Source: Paenibacillus etheri
GTDB taxonomy: Bacteria > Bacillota > Bacilli > Paenibacillales > Paenibacillaceae
Length of the DNA: 64,000 nt
NCBI RefSeq assembly: GCF_001012825.1
Contig: NZ_LCZJ02000028.1
Span: 296-64,295, forward strand
Reading direction: 5' to 3'
Numbering within the stretch: position 1 is the first letter of the stretch; each line of letters opens with the position of its first letter. Of this stretch, positions 27,768 through 36,675 are shown in pieces. Both the position numbers and the translations under genes were made by a program. Under the pieces are notes generated by a model. The model did not search any database. It was not told where the DNA came from and was given only the letters and a program-made list of their open reading frames with translations.

Positions 27768-29603
27768 CTACATTTCATTTTGAAAAAACTCCAGGAATGC
27801 TTTACCATACTTCCGGTATTTCACTTCCCCTACGCCCTTCACCCTCAGCATTTCCGCTTCGGTCTGCGGACAAACCACACTCATCTCACGCAGCGTTGCA
27901 TCATTGAAAATAATATAGGATGGCACATGCTCTCGTCCCGCCAGCTCCCGCCGGATCAGACGAAGCTGCTCAAAGACGGTCTCATTGACTGCCGAAGGTG
28001 ACAAGTCATGTCCGCGGCTACGAACCCGTGTACCGGATGCCGCACCTGCACGTGATGGCCGTGCCACTCGCTGCATGACCTCACGCTGTCCGCGCAGCAC
28101 CTCAGCAGCCAATGGCTGGAGCCGTACTACTGGATATTGTCCTTCCGATAAGGCCAGATATCCTTCAGAGATGAGTACATTGATACTCTCCGAGATCTCC
28201 TTCTCCGTCCGGCTCGACATCGCACCGTGGGTCGGCAGCTTATCAAAACCATACTGCATCACCTTCTGATTGCGAGAACCTTTAAGCACAGAAGCCACCA
28301 ACGCTACTCCATAACGTTCCCGCATGCGATGGATGCAGGAGAAAATCTTTTGCGCATCAACGGTCATATCCACTAGCTCTCGTTCATCTGTACATGAGCT
28401 GCAAATGCCGCATAGCTTGTCTTCATGGACCTCACCGAAGTAATCAAGCTGGGCACTACGCAAGCAACGGGTAGTATAGCAATAATCAATCATTTGCTGA
28501 AGCTTGCGATATTCGTTAGCTTTGCGGTCCGTATCCTGCGGATTCTGCTCGATCAGGAACTTTTGCGTCATAATATCCTGTGCACTAAAGAGCAGGATAC
28601 ACTCACTAGGTTCACCGTCACGACCAGCACGACCAGCCTCCTGAACATAAGCTTCCATATTTTTTGGCATATTGTAATGAATTACGTAGCGGACATTGGA
28701 TTTATCAATCCCCATTCCAAAAGCATTCGTGGCCACCATGACCCGGATATCGTCATATAGGAAGCCTTCCTGGCTATCGGCCCGCTCCTGATCATTCATC
28801 CCTGCATGATAGCGGCCTGCCGCTATCCCTGAAGCCTGCAGCCTCTGATATAGATCATCCACTTCTTTGCGTGTAGCCGCATATACAATTCCGGGTTGGT
28901 GGGAATGCGTCGCAGTATAGTCCATGACGAACTCCCGCTTATTCTCTCCACGTAGCACAGACATTGCTAGATTATCTCTTCCGAGTCCAGTCATGAAAAT
29001 ACCCGGCTCGCGCAGACGCAGCAACCGAACCATGTCCTCCATAACCTCGGGCGTCGCTGTGGCCGTAAATGCAGCAAGGATCGGCCGCTCCGGCAGCTCA
29101 TCTACAAATGGAGATACTGATAGATAACTCGTTCGAAAATCATGTCCCCACTGAGATACACAGTGCGCCTCATCAACAGCCACGCAGGAAATAGACAGCT
29201 CGGCCATCTCCAGACGGAACCAATCCAGCTCTAGCCTTTCGGGCGCGACATATAGCAGCTTCAAATCGCCCCGACGGGCAGCTCGAATCCGCTCATTCAC
29301 TTCTTTTCCGCTCAACGTGCTATTAATAAAGGCTGCCGGAATACCTGCCGTAGTTAATGCATCCACCTGGTCCTTCATCAGCGAGATCAATGGTGAGATC
29401 ACTAATGTCAACCCGGGTAACAGCAATGCGGGAACTTGATAACAGATCGATTTTCCGCCTCCAGTAGGGAGTATCCCCAACGTGTCGCGACCTTCCAGCA
29501 AGTTCTGAACAATCTTTTTCTGACCATCCCGAAAATCTGGATAACCGTAATATTTCTGCAGCTCAGCCTGCGCCTGTTCAATAGTAGGTGCTTGCATCTT
29601 CAT
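27768..29603 (-). CDS. recQ: RecQ-family ATP-dependent DNA helicase
   Basis: 611 aa. Walker A LPTGGGKSICYQ, VDEAHCVSQWGHDFR, motif VI QEAGRAGRDG, the four zinc cysteines (CYTTRCLR ... CGICSSC) and a C-terminal HRDC domain are all present. It unwinds DNA 3'-5' in recombination repair. Three ATGs lie close together (29612, 29603, 29597); 29603 is best spaced from AAGGGG. It is followed by the B12-radical SAM gene. Confidence 0.95.
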   Translation of the reverse strand: MKMQAPTIEQAQAELQKYYGYPDFRDGQKKIVQNLLEGRDTLGILPTGGGKSICYQVPALLLPGLTLVISPLISLMKDQVDALTTAGIPAAFINSTLSGKEVNERIRAARRGDLKLLYVAPERLELDWFRLEMAELSISCVAVDEAHCVSQWGHDFRTSYLSVSPFVDELPERPILAAFTATATPEVMEDMVRLLRLREPGIFMTGLGRDNLAMSVLRGENKREFVMDYTATHSHQPGIVYAATRKEVDDLYQRLQASGIAAGRYHAGMNDQERADSQEGFLYDDIRVMVATNAFGMGIDKSNVRYVIHYNMPKNMEAYVQEAGRAGRDGEPSECILLFSAQDIMTQKFLIEQNPQDTDRKANEYRKLQQMIDYCYTTRCLRSAQLDYFGEVHEDKLCGICSSCTDERELVDMTVDAQKIFSCIHRMRERYGVALVASVLKGSRNQKVMQYGFDKLPTHGAMSSRTEKEISESINVLISEGYLALSEGQYPVVRLQPLAAEVLRGQREVMQRVARPSRAGAASGTRVRSRGHDLSPSAVNETVFEQLRLIRRELAGREHVPSYIIFNDATLREMSVVCPQTEAEMLRVKGVGEVKYRKYGKAFLEFFQNEM

Positions 29604-29751
29604 ATCTCTCATAACCCCTTAAGCGTTTCTATCTTTAGTTTAGCGGTCAATGGTGTATTGAGCAACACTCGTGAAATCATCCTGCCACTTCTTGTTTTGG
29701 AAAATTTACATAAAAGCTCTTCTTTTGAGCCAAGCTTTAAAAATAAAAAAA

Positions 29752-30090
29752 GCACACGAAGCACCCACTTCCCCTAATGAGCGTTCGCAGAAACCACTGG
29801 ATACTGACCTAAGTAAAAATATAAATTCCATACGTAATGCTTCAATCTACGCAAAATTGAGCATCGGAGTATTGAACAGCCCCAGACTCCAGATTTTCGT
29901 GTTACGACCGCCCCACTAGGCGCTCGAAAACGTTCTCAGGTCGCTGTATGCTACATAGACGGGTTAGTATTATCCCCTTTCCGCAGGTCCAACCAACGGG
30001 ACGCCCAGATAAATCTGCAACTGCTTTACTAGAATTCTTGTCGACGGTTCACCTTTCTCTCTCAGTGTCCCTGCACTTAGGCTGGATATA
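29752..30090. ncRNA. Candidate structured non-coding RNA next to recQ
   Basis: A ~590-base stretch without a credible gene (29640-30231). Inside it CCTAAGT (29809-29815) and ACTTAGG (30075-30081) could close a domain holding many local helices: GCTTCAAT/ATTGAGC, CGACC...GGTCG, GTCC...GGAC (near 29990), and CAGAT-AA-ATCTG. On the minus strand a T-rich run (29751-29741) lies at the recQ-proximal end. In B. subtilis the 6S-like BsrB RNA lies beside the RecQ gene yocI, so a 6S-type RNA is one possibility; I could not match a 6S, RNase P, tmRNA or SRP consensus. Confidence 0.3.
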
Positions 30091-30231
30091 CCTCAGCTTA
30101 TTTCTGCTTATTGGACTAGCTCAGTTAATCTATCTGTGAATCGTATAAGTTTCTTTCTACCCTCACATAGTATTTCTTAACAGCCCATGGTATATTGAGG
30201 AGTACAATATTAAAGGACGGAGAATGTATTC

Positions 30232-31212
30232 ATGAACTCAAGAAGAAATCCTAAAGAAACAGCCAAAAGAGGTACTCGTTCCCACAGCAAGCCAAATGGC
30301 AAGCTTAATCATAAAGCTAAAGCACCCGCTGCAACCAAGTCTTTTAAAGTAAATGAACCTTCTGAGCTGTTACCCTTCTTACTCAGCCACATCACAGGCC
30401 GTGGACGAAATGCGATCAAATCTATCCTCTCGCGTGGACAAGTGGCGGTAAATGGCAAGGCAGTCACGCAGCATAATTTTCAATTGCACCCGGGTCAAAC
30501 CGTGACGATTGATCAAGAGAAGCCCGTACAAGTAGCTGAAATGATCGGACTTACCATCGTCCATGAGGATGATGATCTAATCATTGTTCAGAAGGATGCT
30601 GGACTGCTATCCATTGCCACTGCGGAAGAAAATGAATTGACGGCTTACCGCCAGCTTATGGAGCATGTGCGCGTCAGCAATCCTAAGAACCGAATTTTTG
30701 TCGTTCACCGCTTGGATCGCGATACGTCTGGGGTAATGATGTTTGCCAAAAGCGAGCGGATCCAGCAGGCACTGCAAACTACGTGGAAGGATACCGTGAA
30801 GGAACGTTCTTACGTAGCACTAGTCGAGGGCGCCGTTAAAAGACCTGAAGGTACGGTGAGCTCTTGGTTAAAAGAAACCTCTACCCTGAAAATGTACTCC
30901 AGTCCTCATGAAGGCGACGGTATGCATGCGATCACACATTATAAGCTCCTTCAGGCGAACCGCCACTTCTCCTTGCTTGAGGTAAAGCTTGAAACTGGAC
31001 GCAAGAATCAGATTCGTGTGCATATGGCGGATATCGGCCATCCGATCGCAGGAGATAAGAAGTATGGTGCGGAGACCAAAACGGTAGGCCGACTAGGTCT
31101 GCATGCTCGCGTACTTTCTTTTATCCATCCTACTACGGGAGAGTTAATGACCTTCGAAAGCCCAATTCCGAAGACATTCCTAAAATATACTGCACCTGCA
31201 CCTACGAACTAA
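30232..31212 (+). CDS. RluA/RluD-type pseudouridine synthase
   Basis: 326 aa. An ~45-residue Lys/Arg-rich N-terminal extension, an S4 RNA-binding domain (LLSHITGRGRNAIKSILSRG), then the catalytic domain with HRLDRDTSGVMMF (nucleophile Asp) and GRKNQIRVHMADIGHPI. It modifies uridine in rRNA or tRNA; the target cannot be read from the sequence. GGACGGAG precedes the ATG. Confidence 0.92.
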   Translation: MNSRRNPKETAKRGTRSHSKPNGKLNHKAKAPAATKSFKVNEPSELLPFLLSHITGRGRNAIKSILSRGQVAVNGKAVTQHNFQLHPGQTVTIDQEKPVQVAEMIGLTIVHEDDDLIIVQKDAGLLSIATAEENELTAYRQLMEHVRVSNPKNRIFVVHRLDRDTSGVMMFAKSERIQQALQTTWKDTVKERSYVALVEGAVKRPEGTVSSWLKETSTLKMYSSPHEGDGMHAITHYKLLQANRHFSLLEVKLETGRKNQIRVHMADIGHPIAGDKKYGAETKTVGRLGLHARVLSFIHPTTGELMTFESPIPKTFLKYTAPAPTN

Positions 31213-31228
31213 CAAGATCACAGTAAAT

Positions 31229-31307
31229 ACCCATTCATCCTAAGGGGGCTGATTACAGTGGAGCTTACTACACTACAATCGCTACAATAACTTAACAAAG
31301 AATGGGT
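31229..31307 (+). promoter_or_regulatory. Possible Shine-Dalgarno-sequestering leader
   Basis: ACCCATTC (31229-31236) is an exact complement of GAATGGGT (31300-31307), which contains the GGGTG Shine-Dalgarno of the acetyltransferase. A ten-codon reading frame lies between the arms. This resembles translational attenuators of resistance genes, but it is only sequence-based. Confidence 0.4.
31258..31290 (+). CDS. Putative leader peptide, 10 codons
   Basis: GTG GAG CTT ... CAA TAA encodes (M)ELTTLQSLQ. A strong AAGGGGG lies 9-10 nt upstream of the GTG. It stops 25 nt before the acetyltransferase ATG. Too short for homology; support comes only from the Shine-Dalgarno and the position between the two arms of an inverted repeat. 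Confidence 0.4.
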   Translation: MELTTLQSLQ

Positions 31308-31315
31308 GATTAGCT

Positions 31316-31735
31316 ATGACAACAGCACATCATTATGAATGTATTGGACGTTTACCCACGACCGAGGAGCATGCCTCCTTATGGGAAGCTGTCGGTTGGG
31401 GAAATGTGAATACGGAAATGACCGCAGCCTCTCTGGCTCATTCGGTTTATGGTATGGTCGTTGTACAGGAAGACAAGGTTATCGGTATGGGGCGGATCGT
31501 CGGAGATGGTCACATGTATTTTTACATTCAGGACGTGGCCGTGCTTCCCGAATATCAGGGCCAGGGCATTGGTGATGTCATTATTGAGCAGCTACTACAC
31601 TATATTCGATCTCAATGTTTTTCTAGCGCGTTCGTCGGACTTTTCGCATCACATGGCAATGATACCTTTTATGAGCGATACGGCTTTCAGAATCACGCCC
31701 CTGGCATGACGGGCATGTTTAAGGTCATGGAGTAA
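31316..31735 (+). CDS. GNAT-family N-acetyltransferase
   Basis: 139 aa. The acetyl-CoA-binding segment IQDVAVLPEYQGQGIGDVIIEQLL and the C-terminal NDTFYERYGFQNH are typical; substrate unknown. Several small GNATs of this shape act on antibiotics or metabolites. It is preceded by GGGTGATTAGCT and by a possible regulatory leader peptide. Confidence 0.88.
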   Translation: MTTAHHYECIGRLPTTEEHASLWEAVGWGNVNTEMTAASLAHSVYGMVVVQEDKVIGMGRIVGDGHMYFYIQDVAVLPEYQGQGIGDVIIEQLLHYIRSQCFSSAFVGLFASHGNDTFYERYGFQNHAPGMTGMFKVME

Positions 31736-31741
31736 CACGCG

Positions 31742-31779
31742 AAAGATGCCCGGTCCATATGGTCCTTGGGCATCTTTTT
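31742..31779 (+). terminator. Terminator after the acetyltransferase
   Basis: AAAGATGCCC pairs with GGGCATCTTT, inner GGTCC/GGTCC mismatch region, then TTTTTC. Confidence 0.88.
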
Positions 31780-31832
31780 CACTTCTATTTAGATCATGTT
31801 ACAATACTAATAAACAAAAGAAGGTGCCATTA

Positions 31833-32354
31833 TTGTTCCATCCTACTGTCTTCGATAATATTAAAATTGCTTTTGAGAACCAAATCTATGATTACGATAA
31901 TCTGGACGGAATTCTGGTAGTTACGGATCGTTCCGACCTTCTGAATATGGCATTGATGTCCAGAGAATTTAGCCTTTCCTTCCAATTAGCTACAGGCAGG
32001 AACGTAACTGCCGAAGTCTTCCTAACTTCATCTGTAAAAGATCTTAGCGATGAAATATTGGAAGTTCCTAATACCGATCCCGGCTGCAATCTTTCATTAC
32101 GTTTTTATATGGAGGTCGAAGATATCTCTACTGAATGTCAGGCCATCGAAAGCATTCTCAAAGCGATCTGGGGACCAGAATTTCAGCCGGTACAGTCTTT
32201 AAGCTTCATTTATGGTCAAGATGGCGAAACCTACAATAACTGCATCGAGCTGCGATTCAAAAGGCAAATCACTGAGGAGCAGATGGAGGACATTCCGAAC
32301 CTGCTGAATCATCTTCTGCAAAGTGCAGAAGAACTGGAATCTTTCTCCATATAA
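31833..32354 (+). CDS. Hypothetical protein
   Basis: 173 aa from TTG 31833, which sits 6 nt after GAAGGTG. A longer in-frame start at 31746 lies inside the preceding terminator. Soluble, no motif recognised; starts FHPTVFDNIKIAFENQIYD and ends with a helical stretch (EEQMEDIPNLLNHLLQSAEEL). Short gaps suggest a unit with the next membrane protein and the TetR gene. Confidence 0.7.
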   Translation: MFHPTVFDNIKIAFENQIYDYDNLDGILVVTDRSDLLNMALMSREFSLSFQLATGRNVTAEVFLTSSVKDLSDEILEVPNTDPGCNLSLRFYMEVEDISTECQAIESILKAIWGPEFQPVQSLSFIYGQDGETYNNCIELRFKRQITEEQMEDIPNLLNHLLQSAEELESFSI

Positions 32355-32400
32355 TCCCTACTGCACACGTTCGTACTTTGGAAAAAGAGGTGAGCCAGAA

Positions 32401-32796
32401 ATGAAATTCCTGCCTGCTGCCAAAAGTAACCGTTGGTTTATCTGGATGGCTGTTTATTGTGTTTGTCTATGGCTGCTTTTCATCCTGCACAGATTCGTTA
32501 TGATGGCTTATACATTGGATGTCATACTCTTGCTGCGCTTCGCCCTTTTTTCCATTGTCGTATCTGGTATCGTCAATGTCTTAGGGTGGCTCGGAGCTCG
32601 TCTACTCTGGTTAATCACTACAACAGGAATAATCATCGGTTCAGTAATTATGCTAAGCTACACCTTTAGAGAGATGTCCGGTTGGGAGGATCTCGCGGGA
32701 TTCCTGGCTTTTTTCTTTTTTACATGTGGCGGATTTGCACTCGGTTTATTGGCGGAAGGAATTCGTCTGCTGGTTAAGCAGTGGCCGAAAGCTTGA
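32401..32796 (+). CDS. Small integral membrane protein
   Basis: 131 aa from the ATG at 32401 (AGAGGTGAG upstream). About four hydrophobic segments: WFIWMAVYCVCLWLLFIL, VILLLRFALFSIVVSGIV, LLWLITTTGIIIGSVIML and FLAFFFFTCGGFALGLLA. No known domain. It lies between a hypothetical gene and the TetR regulator, 20 nt before the latter. Confidence 0.75.
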   Translation: MKFLPAAKSNRWFIWMAVYCVCLWLLFILHRFVMMAYTLDVILLLRFALFSIVVSGIVNVLGWLGARLLWLITTTGIIIGSVIMLSYTFREMSGWEDLAGFLAFFFFTCGGFALGLLAEGIRLLVKQWPKA

Positions 32797-32816
32797 ATGG
32801 AGGAGATGATAGATCG

Positions 32817-33386
32817 TTGTCCAATTCTTTTCTCACCAAAAATGCATTGTCCCATTCGTTAAAAGAACTAATGGAACATACGTCGCTCAATAAAATTACA
32901 GTCAAACTGCTCGTGGACCATTGTGGACTAAATAGACAAACCTTCTATTATCATTTTCAGGACATATTTGATTTACTGGGTTGGATCTATAAGACTGAGG
33001 CTGTAGAAAGCATCGCCCAGTATCGAAGCTATAGCACATGGACGGACGGTTTTTATAGAATCTTCTGCTACATCGAACGGAATAAAACTTTTTGCTGCAA
33101 CACCTTGAACTCACTGGGCAGAAACCATCTGGATGCGTATCTATACGAAGTGACGAATGATCTCATTATGGGTGTTATAAACGAATTGTCCAACGAGATG
33201 GCGGTTGGTCAAGAAGATAAGCACTTCATTGCTAATTTCTATACGCTAGCCTTCACAGGCCTCGTTATTCAGTGGATGAGAGATGGGATGAAGGAACATC
33301 CGGATCATATTATCGAGAAGCTAAGTGTACTCATTGAGGGAAATATTCTAAAAGCCTTGCACAAGTATGAGAATAAGCCGTTGTAA
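32817..33386 (+). CDS. TetR-family transcriptional regulator (DhaS-like)
   Basis: 189 aa. The N-terminal helix-turn-helix ITVKLLVDHCGLNRQTFYYHFQDIFDLLGWIY is the TetR pattern, here closest to the dihydroxyacetone-kinase-regulator subgroup. TTG 32817 is preferred (GGAGGAG upstream); longer in-frame starts overlap the membrane protein. It sits directly upstream of oleate hydratase and is likely its regulator. Confidence 0.88.
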   Translation: MSNSFLTKNALSHSLKELMEHTSLNKITVKLLVDHCGLNRQTFYYHFQDIFDLLGWIYKTEAVESIAQYRSYSTWTDGFYRIFCYIERNKTFCCNTLNSLGRNHLDAYLYEVTNDLIMGVINELSNEMAVGQEDKHFIANFYTLAFTGLVIQWMRDGMKEHPDHIIEKLSVLIEGNILKALHKYENKPL

Positions 33387-33410
33387 CCTTTGGGTTGCAG
33401 CGGTTTTTTT
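33378..33410 (+). terminator. Terminator of the TetR gene
   Basis: CCGTTGTAACC pairs imperfectly with GGGTTGCAGCGG, then seven T. Confidence 0.8.
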
Positions 33411-33425
33411 GTCTAAAAACTAGAC
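33411..33425. promoter_or_regulatory. Inverted repeat, candidate TetR operator
   Basis: GTCTA-AAAAC-TAGAC, followed at 33429 by a further TAGAC half-site. It lies between the TetR terminator and ohyA, about 120 nt ahead of the ohyA start. Assignment to this TetR is inference. Confidence 0.4.
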
Positions 33426-33543
33426 AGATAGACCGAAATGACTAAAATCCATACACTCTAAAAGGTTTGATTATACCTTCGGAATTGGAGTTGGTTTACA
33501 TTAAGAATGTGATTATTTCAACAACAACTTGGAGGCGACCATT

Positions 33544-35124
33544 GTGAAAAAAGAGTACGGTAATAAACAGGTTTATTTTGTCGGTGGCGGAATTGCATCC
33601 TTAGCGGGCGCGGCTTACCTGGTCAGAGACTGTGACTTTCCGGGACAGAACATTCACATTATTGAAGAGATGAAGATTCTCGGTGGCAGCAACGACGGTG
33701 CAGGTGACGCTGAGCACGGTTATGTCATTCGCGGTGGCCGGATGCTCAACGATGAGACCTATGAGAATACATGGGATTTACTCATGTCGATTCCCTCCCT
33801 CGACCATCCTGAGAAATCCGTTAGAGAAGAGATTATAGAATTCGATACCGCCAATCCAACACATGGCAACGCTAGACTCGTTAACCGCAACGGTGAGGTG
33901 GAAGATGTATTATCCATGGGCTTCGATATGGCTGACCGGCTTGCGATGGGTAAATTGATCATTACACCGGAAGAAAAAATGGGAAAAGCCCGGATTAATG
34001 ACTGGTTTGGTCCACACTTTTTCACCACGAACTTCTGGTACATGTGGGCTACTACTTTTGCCTTCCAACCTTGGCATAGCGCAGTAGAGCTTAAACGATA
34101 TATGATTCGCTTCGTTCATGAGTTCCCAAGAATTCAAACCCTGGAAGGCGTAACACGCACTCCTTATAACCAGTATGATTCCATCATCTTACCAATGCAC
34201 AAATATCTCGAAGGCTTCGGTGTAGACTTTACACTGAAATGTACAGTAACTGACCTGCAGTTCAAAGACGGAGATGGCATTACCGTAACCCAAATGAACG
34301 TCCTACGCCAAGGTGCCCCAGACGTTATTAACATAAGCGAAGACGATATTGTAATCGTCACGAACGGCTCTATGACCGAAGGCTCCAGCCTTGGATCTAT
34401 GACCTCTGCCCCACGTCTCAACGGAAAGGGTAGCTCATGGAAATTATGGGAGAACATCGCCGCCAAAAAACCAGGTCTCGGCAATCCATCCTCCTTCGAT
34501 GATCATGTAGATGGGTCGAAATGGGAGTCCTTTACCGTGACCTTCCAAGATTCCAAATTCTTCGATCTTATGGAGAAATTCACTCGCAATCGTGCAGGTA
34601 CTGGCGCATTGGTTACCTTTAAAGATTCGAACTGGTTGATGTCCGTTGTCTTAGCCTTCCAACCGCATTTCCGCAATCAACCGGAGCATGTGAAAGTATT
34701 CTGGGGCTACGGTTTGTACCCTGACAACGTAGGAGACTTCGTGAAGAAGAAAATGAGCGAATGTACCGGAGAAGAAATTATGGAAGAATTAATCGGTCAT
34801 CTTCATTTCGAAGAACATAAGGATGAGATCATGGCAACTGCTAACTGTATTCCATGTATGATGCCTTATATCACTTCACAATTCATGCCTAGATTAAACA
34901 GTGACCGACCTAAAGTAGTTCCAGAAGGCTCTACTAACCTTGCCTTCGTTGGACAATATTGCGAAATTCCAGATGATGTTGTATTCACGGAAGAATACTC
35001 TATCAGAGCAGCTAGAACTGCAGTATACACACTGCTCGGGATTAACCGGCCTATCGAGCCAATCAATCAGCATCAGTACGATGTCCGCACCTTGTTCACA
35101 AGCTTTATCACTTCTTTTAGATAA
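33544..35124 (+). CDS. ohyA: Oleate hydratase (MCRA family, FAD-dependent)
   Basis: 526 aa. Adds water to the cis-9 bond of unsaturated fatty acids, giving 10-hydroxy acids; in Gram-positives this detoxifies host or plant fatty acids. FAD motif YFVGGGIASLAGAAYL, then GGSNDGAGDAEHGYVIRGGRM, plus family-typical NFWYMWATTFAFQPWHSA. The start is GTG 33544 after GGAGGCG; TTG 33529 lies over the Shine-Dalgarno. Adjacent TetR suggests substrate-responsive control. Confidence 0.95.
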   Translation: MKKEYGNKQVYFVGGGIASLAGAAYLVRDCDFPGQNIHIIEEMKILGGSNDGAGDAEHGYVIRGGRMLNDETYENTWDLLMSIPSLDHPEKSVREEIIEFDTANPTHGNARLVNRNGEVEDVLSMGFDMADRLAMGKLIITPEEKMGKARINDWFGPHFFTTNFWYMWATTFAFQPWHSAVELKRYMIRFVHEFPRIQTLEGVTRTPYNQYDSIILPMHKYLEGFGVDFTLKCTVTDLQFKDGDGITVTQMNVLRQGAPDVINISEDDIVIVTNGSMTEGSSLGSMTSAPRLNGKGSSWKLWENIAAKKPGLGNPSSFDDHVDGSKWESFTVTFQDSKFFDLMEKFTRNRAGTGALVTFKDSNWLMSVVLAFQPHFRNQPEHVKVFWGYGLYPDNVGDFVKKKMSECTGEEIMEELIGHLHFEEHKDEIMATANCIPCMMPYITSQFMPRLNSDRPKVVPEGSTNLAFVGQYCEIPDDVVFTEEYSIRAARTAVYTLLGINRPIEPINQHQYDVRTLFTSFITSFR

Positions 35125-35133
35125 ACACATCTT

Positions 35134-35179
35134 AAAAAGACGAGCATTCCCGGATGGATTCGGGGGCGCTTGTCTTTTT
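35134..35179 (+). terminator. Terminator of ohyA
   Basis: AAAAAGACGAGC pairs with GCTTGTCTTTTT, inner CCCG/CGGG. Confidence 0.9.
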
Positions 35180-35277
35180 AGTGTGTAAAACTTAATTTAA
35201 TATGAACTCTCCATTCCAGGTGAAATCGTGTGTATGTTAAGCTCTTCATGAAATTCAAAGGAATGGATGAGGAATTT

Positions 35278-35796
35278 ATGTATATAGAGAATGGAAATTT
35301 AGTCATACGCAATGCAACAGCAAATGATGTCCCCCTCTTATGCAGCTGGTGGAACGATGGAAAGCTTATGGCACATGCCGGTTTTCCTAATGGCATCGGC
35401 TGCACAGAGCAGGATATATTGCAAAACCTTCTAACTGACACCGATCTTAATCGCCGCTTGATACTGGACATCGATGGTGTCCCATCAGGAGAAATGAATT
35501 ACAGAACCATTGCCGACGGCACTGCAGAAATTGGCATCAAAATCTGTGATTCTAATGAACAGGATAAAGGCTTTGGAACAGTATTTTTAACCATGTTGAT
35601 TAACTTCTTATTTGTGAATATGGGCTATCGCACAATCGTTCTCGATACCAACGCCAAGAATTCAAGAGCTCAGCATGTATATGAGAACATTGGCTTTCGT
35701 AAAGTTGCCCTTCATTTGAATTCGTGGAAAAACCAACTTGGAGAATGGCAATCTTCTATTGATTATGAATTAACAAGAGCAGAGTTTCGGAACTAA
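35278..35796 (+). CDS. GNAT-family N-acetyltransferase (RimJ/AAC(6')-like)
   Basis: 172 aa from ATG 35278 (GATGAGGA upstream). VIRNATANDVPLLCSWWNDGK at the N-terminus, EIGIKICDSNEQDKGFG as acetyl-CoA loop, and NSRAQHVYENIGFRKV at the C-terminus. The WWND motif is seen in aminoglycoside/ribosomal-protein acetyltransferases; the substrate is not determined. Earlier in-frame starts lack spacing to a Shine-Dalgarno. Confidence 0.85.
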   Translation: MYIENGNLVIRNATANDVPLLCSWWNDGKLMAHAGFPNGIGCTEQDILQNLLTDTDLNRRLILDIDGVPSGEMNYRTIADGTAEIGIKICDSNEQDKGFGTVFLTMLINFLFVNMGYRTIVLDTNAKNSRAQHVYENIGFRKVALHLNSWKNQLGEWQSSIDYELTRAEFRN

Positions 35797-35836
35797 AAAA
35801 AGAAGAAATAGAAACTTCTCCATCTCTTCTTCTCCA
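35797..35836. terminator. Bidirectional terminator between convergent genes
   Basis: AAGAAGAAATAGA pairs with TCTCTTCTTCT; A-run on the left gives a T-run for the minus-strand transcript. Confidence 0.7.
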
Positions 35837-35849
35837 CACTATACGAACT

Positions 35850-36572
35850 TTATATATTGCAAGATCCGTCCGTGCAGCCATCATCCGTAGATACGTCAGA
35901 TTTTCCTTTGCCAACCACTTGCAGTGTTGGTCCAGCTTGTTCTTCCGCCCACACGGTATCCAACACCTCTGTAAATACAGGTCCAGGCTGTGCACCGGAT
36001 AAAGCATATTTATTGTTGAATACGAAGAAAGGCACACCGGTAATATTCAGACGGCTTCCTTCTTCGATATCTCCATTCACTTCAGCTGTGTAAGCATCTG
36101 TCTCCAGCATTGCCGCTACTTCTACCTGATCAAGCCCTACCTCAGCAGCAAGTGTAGCAAGTACACTGCGATCTCCAAGATTCAATGAATCCGTAAAGTA
36201 GGCACGTAGCAGACGTTCGGACATTTCTGCACCTTTTCCTTTTGAGCTTGCAAAGTGACTCAGGCGGTGGCTGTCAAAAGTATTCGTATGCTTCATTGTA
36301 TCGAATTGGAAATCCAATCCCACATCTTGGGCTTGCTCAGCTAGCTGTGCGTTCATTGCTTTTGCTTTTTCAATCGTCATACCGTATTTGGAAGCCAGCA
36401 TCTCATGAATACTCTGAGTTTCATTCAATTTTGCATGTGGATCCAATTGAAAGCTACGGAATACCACCTCTACTTGATCTCGGTTCGGGAACTGACTCAG
36501 CGCATTCTCTAAACGTCTTTTACCAATGTAACAAAATGGACACGCATAATCGGACCAAATATCTATTCTCAT
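35850..36572 (-). CDS. FrnE-like DsbA-family oxidoreductase
   Basis: 240 aa thioredoxin-fold protein without signal peptide. DYACPFCYIGKRRLE carries the CPFC redox pair; RLNITGVPFFVFNNKYALSGAQ has the cis-Pro loop. FrnE proteins act in cytosolic disulfide chemistry and oxidative stress. The C-terminus has an extra CTDGSC pair that could serve as a second redox or metal site. Start ATG 36572. Confidence 0.92.
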   Translation of the reverse strand: MRIDIWSDYACPFCYIGKRRLENALSQFPNRDQVEVVFRSFQLDPHAKLNETQSIHEMLASKYGMTIEKAKAMNAQLAEQAQDVGLDFQFDTMKHTNTFDSHRLSHFASSKGKGAEMSERLLRAYFTDSLNLGDRSVLATLAAEVGLDQVEVAAMLETDAYTAEVNGDIEEGSRLNITGVPFFVFNNKYALSGAQPGPVFTEVLDTVWAEEQAGPTLQVVGKGKSDVSTDDGCTDGSCNI

Positions 36573-36646
36573 GAAAAAAACCTCCTAATATTATTGTTCA
36601 TTAGTACTGCTGAATAAGATTGATAACTAAATATTCGTCGCTTACT

Positions 36647-36675
36647 ATTATATAGTTAAAAACCGAAAAATACAA
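36647..36675 (-). promoter_or_regulatory. Promoter of the FrnE-like gene
   Basis: TTGTAT (36675-36670), 17-bp spacer, TATAAT (36652-36647). Confidence 0.75.

Noticed and set aside
29948-30139. 63-codon open frame in the recQ-proximal intergenic region
   Set aside because: No Shine-Dalgarno, no domain, and it lies across several helices of the candidate RNA.
29640-30231. RNase P RNA, tmRNA or SRP RNA
   Set aside because: None of their conserved core sequences could be found on either strand.
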